From Blastocatellia bacterium AA13 (lineage in GTDB: Bacteria > Acidobacteriota > Blastocatellia > UBA7656): 64,000 nt of DNA. The translations under genes and the position numbers were made by a program. The notes beneath the pieces are model-generated. The model was not told the origin of the DNA. It did no database searches and saw only the letters and a program-made list of their open reading frames with translations. Positions 43,747 through 52,799 of the stretch are shown here, piece by piece (position 1 is the stretch's first letter; each line of letters begins with the position of its first letter). The DNA lies in assembly GCA_003222245.1 (NCBI GenBank), contig QHVH01000003.1:186001-250000 (forward strand), read 5' to 3'.

Positions 43747-46401
43747 TTATAGGAGTTTCTCCTTCAGCCTGCGCAATACCTCCGCGGACTCCACCTGCCC
43801 TAACGACGAAAGATCGAGATTTCGCAGCTCGTCGACGACGGCATCGTTGGCGGCTTCAAAGAGCGTCGGCTCGTTTTTCTTTTTCCGCGATGGAAGATGC
43901 CGCGCCAATTTCGGCCGGCCCGTCACATCGAGCTCATTCGCCTCGAGGTTGATCAGTATCTCGCCGGCTCTTTCAATCACGATCTTTGGCAGACCCGCGA
44001 TCCGCGCGACTTCGAGACCGTAAGATTTCGAAGCGCTTCCCTCGAGCACTCTTCTTAGAAAGACTATCGAGCCGCCTGATTCTTTTACGGCCATTTGATA
44101 ATTGCGGACTCCGGGCAGGAGCTTCGCCAATTCGGTCATTTCATGGTAGTGGGTTGCGAACAAGGTCTTTGCCGCGTGCGCCGCGTTGTCGTGCATATAT
44201 TCCGCTATTGCCCACGCGAGCGAGAGCCCGTCGAAAGTCGACGTGCCTCGTCCAACTTCGTCGAGCAGCACAAGGCTGCGAGGCGTAGCGGTGTTCAGAA
44301 TATTCGCGGTCTCGGTCATTTCAACCATGAAAGTCGAACGGCCGCGAGCGAGGCTGTCCGACGCGCCGACTCTTGTGAACACGCGATCGACAATCGCCAT
44401 TCGCGCTTCGCCGGCCGGAACGAACGAGCCCATTTGAGCGAGGATCGACATCAACGCCGTCTGCCGGAGATAAACGGACTTGCCGCCCATGTTTGGACCG
44501 GTGATGATGAGCAGCCGGTCGGTCGAGTTATTGAGAAAAACGTCGTTCGGAATGAAGCGCTCGCCTCCGGCTTCGACCACTGGATGACGGCCCGCGCGAA
44601 TATATACCTCGTCGTCTTCGCTCAATTTCGGCTGGCAGTAGTTCCTCCGCGCGGCTACTTCACCAAGCGACAGCAACACATCGAGCATCGCAAGGGCGGC
44701 CGCCACCGCCTGGACCCGCTTTGTTTCGGCGGCTGCCTGCTGGCGGATTTCGCCGAATAATCGCTGCTCGATCTCGGCGATCCGCTCTTCAGCGCCGAGG
44801 ACCTTCGCTTCATACTCCTTCAGCTCAGGAGTCGTGTAGCGTTCGGCGTTCGTAAGCGTTTGCCGTCGCTCGTAATCAGGCGGAACGTTTTTGACATTCG
44901 TTTTACTGACTTCAATGAAGTATCCGAATACATTATTAAACCTGACCTTCAACGAGCTGATGCCGGTTCGTTCGCGTTCCCTGGTTTCGATTCCCGCGAT
45001 GATGCTCTTACTCGAATTTGCAATCTCGCGCAGCTCATCCAGCTCCGCGTTATATCCCGTCCGAATGAAGCCGCCCTCCGTAATGATCGCGGGCGGATCG
45101 TCGACGATCGCCCTAGCGATGAGGTCGCGGAGGTCGCGCAGTTCATCGAGATTCTCGTGCAGCACCTCCAACAATGATGCGGTTGCATCCGACAGCAGCT
45201 CTTTTATCAACGGCAGGCGGTCTCCCGAGCTTTTTAGCGCCGCAAGGTCTCGTCCGGTCGCGCGACCAAGGCTGATTCGAGCCATCAGCCGTTCCAGATC
45301 CGAGACTTCTTTTAACTGGGCCCGCAGTTGATCCCGTAGAATCGTCGCGGTCTTAAGCTCGCCGACGGCGCCCAGTCGCGCATTTATCTCGCCCAGTTTC
45401 ATCGAAGGCCGCAGGACCCACTGTTTGAGCAGCCGCGATCCCATCCCGGTCACCGTCTCATCGAGAACTCCCAACAAGGTACGAGTTCGCGAACCGTCAA
45501 GAGCTTCGACAAGCTCGAGGTTTCGCACTGTGGTCGAATCGAGCATCAGGCATTCGCTCGGCTCGAAATATGAAATGCCGGTTATGTGCGACGCATCAGC
45601 TTTCTGCGTCTCGCGCACGTACGCGAGAACGGCCCCCGCGGCCGCGATCGAAAGGCCCCTGCCGGCGAGTCCAAAGCCGTCGAGTGAAGCTACTCCAAAA
45701 TGCGAACGGAGAAGCTCGCTTGCCGAATCCAGGTTGAAGCGCCAATCGTCCTGCGAATTCAAAGAAGCTCCGGCGCCGAGCGGCGGCCCCGCTCCAAAAT
45801 GATTCGCGGTACTATCATTGGATCCATCGCCGCCGGGCTGTTTAATGAACAGCGGTTCCAGCGCGTGAGGATAGAGAATTTCACTCGGCGCAAACGACTC
45901 GACCTGCTCGATTATTCGCGCAAGCGCCGATTGGCCTTCGAACTCGGTTACGCTGAATTCACCTGTTGAAAGATCCACGAAAGCCACGGCCATACCCTGG
46001 CCCGCGCCATAGATCGAGGCGAGATAGTTATTCTCTCGAGTATCGAGAAGCTGAGAATCGACGGCGGTTCCCGGCGTAATTATTCGAACGACCTCGCGGC
46101 GCACGAGCTTTGTAGTCTTGCTGGCATCTTCGGTCTGCTCGCAAATCGCGACTCGGTAGCCTTTCTTGATGAGTTTTGCGATATAGCCGCCGACGGCGTG
46201 GTGGGGCACTCCGCACATCGGAATAGGCTCGCCCCGTTCTTTGTGGCGAGCCGTTAAGGTTATCTCCATTTCCTTGGAGCCGAGGAGCGCGTCGTCGAAG
46301 AAAAGCTCGTAGAAGTCCCCGAGCCGGAAGAAGAGGAGCGTGCCTGGATGCCGGCGCTTGATCTCCTCGTACTGCTTCAGCATTGGGGTGGGGTTTTGCA
46401 T
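43747..46401 (-). CDS. mutS: DNA mismatch repair protein MutS
   Basis: An 884-residue mismatch sensor. The N-terminal mismatch-binding domain has the FYELFFDDA motif preceded by FRLGDF, whose Phe and Glu contact the mismatch. The clamp and lever regions follow, then the ATPase with Walker A TGPNMGGKS (Lys641), Walker B-type LVLLDEVGRGTSTFDGLSLAWA and ATHYHEM. The C-terminus has the charged tail ending EVLRRLKEKLL, as in MutS1. ATG 46401 begins MQNPTPMLKQYEEIKRRHPG, the normal family start. It follows pfkA by 63 bases on the same strand. No mutL is in the window. Confidence 0.97.
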   Translation of the reverse strand: MQNPTPMLKQYEEIKRRHPGTLLFFRLGDFYELFFDDALLGSKEMEITLTARHKERGEPIPMCGVPHHAVGGYIAKLIKKGYRVAICEQTEDASKTTKLVRREVVRIITPGTAVDSQLLDTRENNYLASIYGAGQGMAVAFVDLSTGEFSVTEFEGQSALARIIEQVESFAPSEILYPHALEPLFIKQPGGDGSNDSTANHFGAGPPLGAGASLNSQDDWRFNLDSASELLRSHFGVASLDGFGLAGRGLSIAAAGAVLAYVRETQKADASHITGISYFEPSECLMLDSTTVRNLELVEALDGSRTRTLLGVLDETVTGMGSRLLKQWVLRPSMKLGEINARLGAVGELKTATILRDQLRAQLKEVSDLERLMARISLGRATGRDLAALKSSGDRLPLIKELLSDATASLLEVLHENLDELRDLRDLIARAIVDDPPAIITEGGFIRTGYNAELDELREIANSSKSIIAGIETRERERTGISSLKVRFNNVFGYFIEVSKTNVKNVPPDYERRQTLTNAERYTTPELKEYEAKVLGAEERIAEIEQRLFGEIRQQAAAETKRVQAVAAALAMLDVLLSLGEVAARRNYCQPKLSEDDEVYIRAGRHPVVEAGGERFIPNDVFLNNSTDRLLIITGPNMGGKSVYLRQTALMSILAQMGSFVPAGEARMAIVDRVFTRVGASDSLARGRSTFMVEMTETANILNTATPRSLVLLDEVGRGTSTFDGLSLAWAIAEYMHDNAAHAAKTLFATHYHEMTELAKLLPGVRNYQMAVKESGGSIVFLRRVLEGSASKSYGLEVARIAGLPKIVIERAGEILINLEANELDVTGRPKLARHLPSRKKKNEPTLFEAANDAVVDELRNLDLSSLGQVESAEVLRRLKEKLL

Positions 46402-46464
46402 TGTCTAACGAGGCGCCGGACGGTGCATAGCCGCATTGAGAGGCCGCGGCGAATCCGGGATGGC

Positions 46465-47502
46465 TCAACCAAAGAATACTTCGGCGGTCTTGAACAAATC
46501 GGGGTCGACGGTTTTGGTTTTGTTGGCCGCCTCTTCGAGCGGGAAGCCGATTGTTTTTGTGCCTCGAAGCGCCGCCATCATTCCGAATTCACTCCGAATT
46601 ACCATTTCAACGGCTTGAACGCCGAGGCGGGTCGCGAGCACTCGATCATAAGCCGTCGGGCTTCCGCCGCGCTGAATATACCCAAGCACGGTTATACGAG
46701 TCGAGATGTTGATGCGCTCTTCGATCTTGCGCGCGACAAGCTGTCCTATACCTCCGAGATGCTCCTCGCGATATATTCTGTTGTGCTGTTCGCTTGTAAG
46801 GAAATCTTCATCCGGGTGAGGGCGCGAGTCTTCGGCAACCACGATGATCGAGAAAGGGCGGCCTTCTTCGCGGCGCTTGACGAGCATTTCGCAAATCTCC
46901 GAGAGCCTGAACGGGCGCTCGGGAATGAGAATAAGATCGGCGCCTCCGGCTATGCCGGCGCAGGTGGCGATCCAGCCGGTGTGCCTTCCCATCACTTCAA
47001 CCACCATCACTCGATGGTGAGCTTCGGCGGTTGTGTGCAGCCGGTCGATGGCTTCGGTCGCGATTGAAACCGCCGTGTCGAACCCGAAGGTGTAGTCGGT
47101 TCCCGGCACGTCGTTGTCGATCGTCTTTGGTATCCCGACTATCGGGTATTTATGATCTGACCACATCTTCGCGGCGCAGGACAGGGTGCCGTTGCCGCCC
47201 ACGACTATCAGCGCTCCGAGGCCGAACTTACGCCAATTTTCATGAATCTTTTGAAGCCATTCTTCACTGGTGAGGGGGTTGCATCGGGAGGTTCCGAGAA
47301 TCGTTCCGCCTTTATACTGCAAGCCTGCTACCGAATATCTAGTCAGCGGCTCGATCCTTCCGCTGATCAATCCCTGCCAACCGGAGTGAATTCCAAGCAC
47401 GCGTATGTCATCGATCAGCGCTCGTCGGACCACGCCTCGAATCGCTGCGTTCAGTCCTGGACAATCGCCGCCGCCGGTCAGAACTCCGATATACTTCTCC
47501 AT
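46465..47502 (-). CDS. pfkA: 6-phosphofructokinase (group with Gly105/Lys126, ATP-type)
   Basis: A 345-residue enzyme phosphorylating fructose 6-phosphate in glycolysis. Motifs are GVLTGGGDCPGLNAAIRG, VVGGNGTLSCA, GIPKTIDNDVPGTDYTFGFDTAV, MGRHTGWIA and GYIQRGGSPTAYDR. In the usual numbering position 104 is Gly (here Gly105), as in ATP-dependent enzymes, and position 124 is Lys (here Lys126), as in PPi-type and group III enzymes. The normally acidic residue before the Gly is Asn104, which is unusual for a Mg-binding site. It could be either ATP or PPi dependent; biochemical type is inference. mutS follows downstream. Confidence 0.93.
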   Translation of the reverse strand: MEKYIGVLTGGGDCPGLNAAIRGVVRRALIDDIRVLGIHSGWQGLISGRIEPLTRYSVAGLQYKGGTILGTSRCNPLTSEEWLQKIHENWRKFGLGALIVVGGNGTLSCAAKMWSDHKYPIVGIPKTIDNDVPGTDYTFGFDTAVSIATEAIDRLHTTAEAHHRVMVVEVMGRHTGWIATCAGIAGGADLILIPERPFRLSEICEMLVKRREEGRPFSIIVVAEDSRPHPDEDFLTSEQHNRIYREEHLGGIGQLVARKIEERINISTRITVLGYIQRGGSPTAYDRVLATRLGVQAVEMVIRSEFGMMAALRGTKTIGFPLEEAANKTKTVDPDLFKTAEVFFG

Positions 47503-47680
47503 TGAGCTCTCCGTTTCAAATAGGACAAAAAGTCTCCGGCGCGAGGTTGATTCTCAGTTCACGGGAGGTTGTTTCTCCCAATGGCTGACTATATAATCCG
47601 CGTTTAAGAGTGTCAAATTTCGCGCGCGTTGCATGTAATTTTTGCAAATACGCCTTTGAAAAAGATTGAGGCGTTGTTGA

Positions 47681-48487
47681 ATGGCCTGCCCGAATTTTAA
47701 CCATATTCAGACGAGTTCGCCGTTAGTCCTTGCCATCGATACATCGGTCAAATCGACCAGCATCGCGCTCGGACGCGGAGAAACTCCGCTGGCTGAATTC
47801 GACGGCTTGATCAGCGAGGAGCGATCGGTCTCGCTCTGGGACAGCATCGCGACCTTGCTGCAACATACCGGAAATGCAGTCGGCGACATCGATCTCTATT
47901 CAGCGGCAACTGGCCCGGGAGGCTTCACGGGCATTCGTGTCGGCGTTGCGGCGATTAAGGGTCTTGCGGCAGCGAGGCGGAAGCCGATAGCAGCAATTAC
48001 CTCACTGGAACTGGTCGCTCATTTGGGCAGGACTGCCGGCCAGGTCTGCGCGGTTATGAACGGCTACCGGGGCGAGGTCTACTGGCAAATTTTTTCGATC
48101 GATCCCCATGTCACTCCGGCGGGTTCAGGATTACCAGAGTCGACCGATCCGGAATCGATGATGCATAGAATCGGGCCGGTTGCGGCGATCATTGTAGGAG
48201 GCGACGGCGCGGACGAGCTATCTGATCAACTGCGAAATCTCCTGGAGTCGCGCAAGGGACTGGATGCGAGAGCCCAAGCCCCTGCGTTGATCAAAATACC
48301 GGGGCATAGACGAGCGAGCGCGCTTATCCAGCTTGCGCTGCGGAAGTATGAGACTGGCGAACTCCAGTCGGCCGAAGACGTCAAGGCTTGCTATGTCAGG
48401 CCCGCCGAAGCCGAGATAAAGCTCGCGAACGGAATGCTGGGCCGCGGAATGGGGATGGGGCTTCAACGCAATCCGAGCGGAAGCTAA
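47681..48487 (+). CDS. tsaB: tRNA threonylcarbamoyladenosine biosynthesis protein TsaB
   Basis: A 268-residue member of the ASKHA fold that works with TsaD and TsaE to make the t6A modification of ANN-decoding tRNAs. Features are LVLAIDTSVKSTSIALGRG at about residues 15-33, the GPGGFTGIRVGVAAIKGLAAA signature and ALKIPGHRRASALIQLALR region toward the C-terminus. It lacks the metal-binding His pair of TsaD, as expected for TsaB. rimI follows 22 bases later on the same strand, the usual partner order. Start at ATG 47681, with an N-terminal extension of about a dozen residues over E. coli TsaB. Confidence 0.93.
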   Translation: MACPNFNHIQTSSPLVLAIDTSVKSTSIALGRGETPLAEFDGLISEERSVSLWDSIATLLQHTGNAVGDIDLYSAATGPGGFTGIRVGVAAIKGLAAARRKPIAAITSLELVAHLGRTAGQVCAVMNGYRGEVYWQIFSIDPHVTPAGSGLPESTDPESMMHRIGPVAAIIVGGDGADELSDQLRNLLESRKGLDARAQAPALIKIPGHRRASALIQLALRKYETGELQSAEDVKACYVRPAEAEIKLANGMLGRGMGMGLQRNPSGS

Positions 48488-48509
48488 TTCCTTGGAGAGA
48501 GCAGCCGTT

Positions 48510-49001
48510 ATGGCGGATCTCAGACGAACGACGGAAATGCACGTAACCTTCAGCATAGATCGAATGCGCGAGCGCGATCTGTTACAGGTCGTGGACATAG
48601 AAGAGGCGTCCGGCCTCAACAGATGGGGCTATGATTCGTATCGCAGGGAGATGTTGAAGAATCCGACGTCGGTGCTGCTGGTCGCGCGCAGCTCGCATAC
48701 CACGGACTCGGAGGTTATCGGATTCTTTGCGGGCTGGACCGTGGAAGACGAAATGCACGTCAACAACATTGCCGCGCACCCCGGCTATCGCCGGATGGGA
48801 ATCGGAAAGAGCCTGATGCAAACCGCAATCGATATCGCACGCCCGTGCGGAGTAAAGATAGTGGTGCTTGAAGTCCGCGCCTCCAACGAATCGGCGCAGT
48901 CGCTATATCGCAAGCTGGGCTTTAGATTCGTCGCACGCCGCCGCGACTACTACCGGTTTCCTACCGAAGACGCAATGGTAATGAAGCTCGCGATAGACTG
49001 A
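48510..49001 (+). CDS. rimI: Ribosomal-protein S18 alanine N-acetyltransferase-type GNAT
   Basis: A 163-residue GNAT enzyme. RimI acetylates the N-terminal Ala of S18, and members of the group also act on other proteins. Motif A is seen as NNIAAHPGYRRMGIGKSLMQ (acetyl-CoA binding R/Q-x-x-G-x-G/A), and VLEVRASNESAQSLYRKLGFRFVARRRDYY is the RimI hallmark. ATG 48510 is chosen because GGAGAGAG (48494-48501) lies before it; a TTG six codons upstream overlaps that site. It follows tsaB by 22 bases in the usual tsaB-rimI order. Confidence 0.92.
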   Translation: MADLRRTTEMHVTFSIDRMRERDLLQVVDIEEASGLNRWGYDSYRREMLKNPTSVLLVARSSHTTDSEVIGFFAGWTVEDEMHVNNIAAHPGYRRMGIGKSLMQTAIDIARPCGVKIVVLEVRASNESAQSLYRKLGFRFVARRRDYYRFPTEDAMVMKLAID

Positions 49002-49009
49002 CCGCTTCA

Positions 49010-49027
49010 CCTTTCAGGGAACAATCG
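49010..49027. repeat. Possible fragment of the dispersed intergenic repeat
   Basis: CACCTTTCAGGGAACAATC resembles the end of the repeat units at 2023-2593 (GTTCCCTTTCAGGGAACAAT). Only this short tail is present, and its palindrome is degraded, just after the rimI stop. Confidence 0.4.
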
Positions 49028-49152
49028 AAAATTGCCAGACTCGAATCACTGGACAGGTTCGGCGGGCGAATCGACGGCCGATCTTTCTTCTTTTCTCGTT
49101 TACGTTTATTCAAACTTGGTATAGAGTAGGTTGCGCTACAACAGTCCGTCCG

Positions 49153-49187
49153 GCGGCAGAGCTTTTCAAAGCGGCAGAGCTTTTCAA
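49153..49187. repeat. Short direct repeat upstream of a secreted protein gene
   Basis: The 17-base word GCGGCAGAGCTTTTCAA occurs at 49153-49169 and again at 49171-49187. It ends 20 bases before the ATG at 49207, so the duplication lies in the 5' untranslated region. Confidence 0.7.
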
Positions 49188-49206
49188 CAAGTTGTGGACC
49201 GGATAG

Positions 49207-50349
49207 ATGAACAAGCGGACTAAATCCATAAAGGCGACGGCGGCGATCTTGGCCGCCTTGTTTTTCGCTTCACAGGCTCTGCTTTCTAACGCCGCCGGCA
49301 AACACGACTCCTCAGATTCTCCAGTGATACCGTCAGATTCCGCGGCGGAGATAGCGACCGCGGCTGACAACGCCGATATTCTCCTGGATCAGCACCGCAT
49401 TATTAATGTCGTGGACGATGTGCTGGCCTACTGGAACCAGGCCAAGGGCAAGACTCTTCCTCGGGCGCGCCGGCTGTGGCTTCGACTCGTCGAGAGCAAG
49501 AACAAGGACTTCTTCGAGCGGAGTGTATACAGGTATTCCTCGCCGGACGAGCGTCGCGAGATGCTGGATGAATTCCTGATCAAGCTGCCGTCGCGGATCG
49601 ATGCGATTCGTCAATTCAACAAGCTATTCGAGTCTCCAAGTACAAACCCGGTCGTTGCCGGCGTGCTTGATTTTAAGGCGCGGTTCCCAGAGTTTCGCAT
49701 CAAGCAGGACATCTATCTTGGAGTCAGCCTGTTGCGTTTCGACGGATCGGTGCGGCCCGTCGCCAGCGAAGAGGGATATCCGGACACGTTGTGTCTCGGC
49801 GCGGATGTGCTGTCAAGCTACCCGCCTGAAGATATACAAATCGTAGTCGCGCACGAGCTATTTCACCTCTATCAGTTCAACTTCCTGTTCAAACCGGAGA
49901 TCGTTTCGCTTAGATCGGGATTGCTCGTCAAACAGGTTCAGCTCGCGAGCCTCGCTACGGCGCACACGCCTTTGATGATCGAAGGCATGGCGGTAGCGGC
50001 CAGCGAGGCCGTTTATCCGAATCGGCCGCGACTTTCGTACTTGCACCTTTCCGAGGAAACGCTTCTTCAACAGCAGTCCGAGTTGATGCGAAACAGCCAG
50101 CGGTATCTTTTGCTAATGACGACCGGGGCCGGGCCGGATCAATACGAGCAATGGTTCACAAACGGCTCTAACGAGTCCGTACCATCCCGCGGCGGATATC
50201 TTCTCGGCTACGAAGTGATAAAGCGAATGCTCGGCCGGTTCACATTCGAGGATCTGGTACGAATGAAACCCGCTCAGTTGCGCGAACAAGCCGAGGAGCA
50301 GATGGGCGCGATAACAACCGACTGGGTTATGCTTGTCGCCGCAAACTGA
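49207..50349 (+). CDS. Secreted predicted zinc metalloprotease (HExxH)
   Basis: A 380-residue protein with a signal peptide (about residues 1-30, SIKATAAILAALFFASQALLSNAAG). The central part has the zincin motif HELFH with His216, Glu217 and His220, followed 39 residues later by Glu259 in IEGMAV, matching the HExxH plus Glu pattern of gluzincin-like and DUF2268-like predicted zinc proteases. The rest is helical. No other family features were recognised; the third ligand is inferred. It may cleave proteins in the periplasm or outside. It is monocistronic between rimI and an acyl-CoA dehydrogenase. Confidence 0.7.
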   Translation: MNKRTKSIKATAAILAALFFASQALLSNAAGKHDSSDSPVIPSDSAAEIATAADNADILLDQHRIINVVDDVLAYWNQAKGKTLPRARRLWLRLVESKNKDFFERSVYRYSSPDERREMLDEFLIKLPSRIDAIRQFNKLFESPSTNPVVAGVLDFKARFPEFRIKQDIYLGVSLLRFDGSVRPVASEEGYPDTLCLGADVLSSYPPEDIQIVVAHELFHLYQFNFLFKPEIVSLRSGLLVKQVQLASLATAHTPLMIEGMAVAASEAVYPNRPRLSYLHLSEETLLQQQSELMRNSQRYLLLMTTGAGPDQYEQWFTNGSNESVPSRGGYLLGYEVIKRMLGRFTFEDLVRMKPAQLREQAEEQMGAITTDWVMLVAAN

Positions 50350-50509
50350 ATCGTTTCCCTTCTTTTACCTATTTCTCCACATTTGACGCTGCAAACCTCG
50401 TTGTATAGAATCGCCAGGCTTCTAATCCAACAGACGCCGGGCGTTAGAAAACAGCCTATTTCTCTTGTGCTCTGTTGACGCTGTTGCGGTTAATTCGGGA
50501 GGGATCAAA

Positions 50510-51667
50510 TTGGACGAGCTATTTTCCAAGAGCAATCTCTACTATCGCGATCTCGCGCGTGACATCGCTTTGAACCACGTCAAGCCGATTGCCGCCGAGC
50601 TGGATCGAACCGGTGAGTATCCGTGGCAGGTAATCAAGGCCCTTCAGGACAAGGGCATGATGGGCATGTGGATACCCAAGGACTACGGCGGGGCCGGCGG
50701 CGGATTGCTCGATCTATGCATCGTTTGCGAGGAGATCTCGCGAGTGTGCGGCGGCATCGGCTGCACCTATGTAGTAAACGCGCTGGGGTCGTTCCCGATC
50801 ATCCTCGGCGGTACCGAGGATCAGAAGAAAAAGTTCCTTCCTGAAATCGCGGCCGGAAATAAACTCATTTCGTTCGCGCTGTCCGAAAAGGACGCGGGTT
50901 CCGATGCCGGCAGTTTAACAACCACGGCTGAAAAAATCGGTGACGAGTACGTTCTGAACGGCGACAAGAAGTGGACGACAAACGGGGCCGCTGCCAGGTT
51001 GTACACCGCATTCGCTACGGTCAATCGAGATCGAGGAACACGCGGCGTATCCGCCTTCATCGTTGAGCGCGAAACTCCGGGATTCGAGGTGGGCAAGCGT
51101 GAAGACCTGATGGGGATTCGATGTGTGCCGGTCAACGAAACTCACTTCAGGAATTGCAAGGTTCCAGCCTCGCACCTGCTCGGCGGAGCCGAAGGACGCG
51201 GCTTCAAACACGCTATGATGACCCTCGACGTGGCCCGTCCCTTCGTCGCCGCTCAGGGCGTCGGAATTGCGCAAGGCGCGTTGGATCTCGCTCTCGAATA
51301 TACGAAACAGCGCCATCAGTTCGGACAATCCATTGCTTCTTTCCAGGGAATTCAGTTCATGCTCGCCGATATGGCCACGCAGGTTGAAGCGGCGCGACAA
51401 CTTGTTTACACCACGGCTCGGGCAGTCGATGCGGGAGTCAAAGACTTCTCGAAGCTATCCGCAATGTGCAAAGTGTTCGCGACCGACACCGCGATGAAAG
51501 TAGCAACCGACGCGGTGCAGTTGTTTGGAGGCTACGGCTACTGCAGGGATTACCCCATTGAGAAATTCATGCGCGACGCAAAGATCACCCAAATCTACGA
51601 AGGCACAAATCAGATTCAGCGAATGGTGATAGGGCGAGCCCTGATAAAGGAAGGCGCTTCGGCGTAG
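50510..51667 (+). CDS. Acyl-CoA dehydrogenase
   Basis: A 385-residue flavoenzyme of the acyl-CoA dehydrogenase family. Seen are the N-terminal helices (DLARDIALNHVKPIAAELDRTGEYP), mid-domain ALSEKDAGSDAGSLTTTAE and WTTNGAAAR, and the C-terminal RHQFGQSIASFQGIQFMLADMA with the catalytic Glu in QIYEGTNQIQ. The start is probably TTG 50510, because GGGAGGG (50497-50503) lies six bases before it; earlier TTG and GTG codons have no such site. It is similar in architecture to the gene at 34394 but is a distinct paralogue. No adjacent ETF or enoyl-CoA hydratase. Confidence 0.9.
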   Translation: MDELFSKSNLYYRDLARDIALNHVKPIAAELDRTGEYPWQVIKALQDKGMMGMWIPKDYGGAGGGLLDLCIVCEEISRVCGGIGCTYVVNALGSFPIILGGTEDQKKKFLPEIAAGNKLISFALSEKDAGSDAGSLTTTAEKIGDEYVLNGDKKWTTNGAAARLYTAFATVNRDRGTRGVSAFIVERETPGFEVGKREDLMGIRCVPVNETHFRNCKVPASHLLGGAEGRGFKHAMMTLDVARPFVAAQGVGIAQGALDLALEYTKQRHQFGQSIASFQGIQFMLADMATQVEAARQLVYTTARAVDAGVKDFSKLSAMCKVFATDTAMKVATDAVQLFGGYGYCRDYPIEKFMRDAKITQIYEGTNQIQRMVIGRALIKEGASA

Positions 51668-51711
51668 CGGCGTTTTGCCCGAAAGGTCGCGCTTACATTG
51701 CAAATGAGCGC

Positions 51712-52647
51712 TTATCGGGTAGGCGTGTAGAACATTGTTACCGTAAAGGGAAGTTTGTCGACGGCTTCGCTTGGCCAGCCTTCGAATGGCGCCGCGGTAA
51801 CGATCGCTTCACGAGCGACTTTATCCAGGATCGAATACCCGCTGGATCGCACAAGCCTGACATCAAGCAGCCGGCCGCCGCGTCCGACGATGATGTCGAA
51901 ATCAGCCGACACTTTTTCCGCCAACGTGGTCTTGACCCAGTCTCTCGGCATCAGCCGTTCATTCGATTTATATATCTTGGTGCGAACCGCCGCGATGTAC
52001 TGTCCTTCCACTCGCTGAAGCCCGAGCTCTCCTGGATCGCCTGAGTTGGGCGTAGCAATTCGCGGCCGGTCTCCTGTGTCGTTGATTGCAGCGCGCTGGG
52101 ATTGATCTCGGGGCGGGCGCGGAGCCGGAGGCATGATGGACATCGGAAGTTGATTCGCCGGTTGGCTGGGCTGCGGCGTGGTCTGAGCCGCGGGCGCTAC
52201 CGACCTGGACTCGGGAGGCTTTGAAGCCGCCGCGCCCGCCGCGCTATCGAGACCTGAAGCCGTTCTGGTTCTGGAGTCGCTTTGACCGGAATCGCGTACG
52301 CCCGGCCGAGGCGACTTTGTGATCAAGCGAGTGTCGTCTGCATGTTCCGTATCGAGTTCGAGCCTTTTCAGGATCGCGGGATCAATGGAGTCGGGCGCCC
52401 GTCTCAACGAGAATTTGCGGTCCGAGCCGCCGCTCAGCTTCGCGATCTCAACGAGCTCGGTGTTCACGCCGCGCCTTCGCGAATTCTCTCTCAGTTGCTG
52501 AAACGCCCATCGATCGAGGAGGACTATGGCTGTGTAGAAGATTAGGTGACACAAGATCGACAAAGCGAGAATACCGGGCCTCTGTTCCAGAATGAACTCG
52601 GCGCGCCCGCGCCGCGGCTCTATGTAGGTGTTCAGCGTTTCAAGCAC
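51712..52647 (-). CDS. TonB-family energy transducer
   Basis: A 311-residue protein with one inner-membrane helix at about residues 26-46 (ILALSILCHLIFYTAIVLLD), a Pro- and Ser-rich periplasmic linker (about 115-210), and a C-terminal TonB-like domain at about 215-311. The last domain shows RVEGQYIAAVRTKIYKSNERLMP, then DFDIIVGRGGRLLDVRLVRSSGYSILDKVAREAI, ending in FTVTMFYTPTR. This is the fold that contacts TonB boxes of outer-membrane receptors such as those at 7517 and 10492. No exbB/exbD is adjacent, so it may be an orphan TonB. Convergent with the acyl-CoA dehydrogenase. Confidence 0.85.
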   Translation of the reverse strand: MLETLNTYIEPRRGRAEFILEQRPGILALSILCHLIFYTAIVLLDRWAFQQLRENSRRRGVNTELVEIAKLSGGSDRKFSLRRAPDSIDPAILKRLELDTEHADDTRLITKSPRPGVRDSGQSDSRTRTASGLDSAAGAAASKPPESRSVAPAAQTTPQPSQPANQLPMSIMPPAPRPPRDQSQRAAINDTGDRPRIATPNSGDPGELGLQRVEGQYIAAVRTKIYKSNERLMPRDWVKTTLAEKVSADFDIIVGRGGRLLDVRLVRSSGYSILDKVAREAIVTAAPFEGWPSEAVDKLPFTVTMFYTPTR

Positions 52648-52799
52648 GGATTATTGCTCACGGACTGGTATGTGTTCTTCGCCTTCGGGGTCTCAGAAGC
52701 ATTCTAGCAACCTACAATCTCGACCGCGAGGTCGGGGAAGATCGGGCATCTTAATTGCCGCGGACAACTCGAGGAGGGTCATTGCGGAGATCGACTCTG

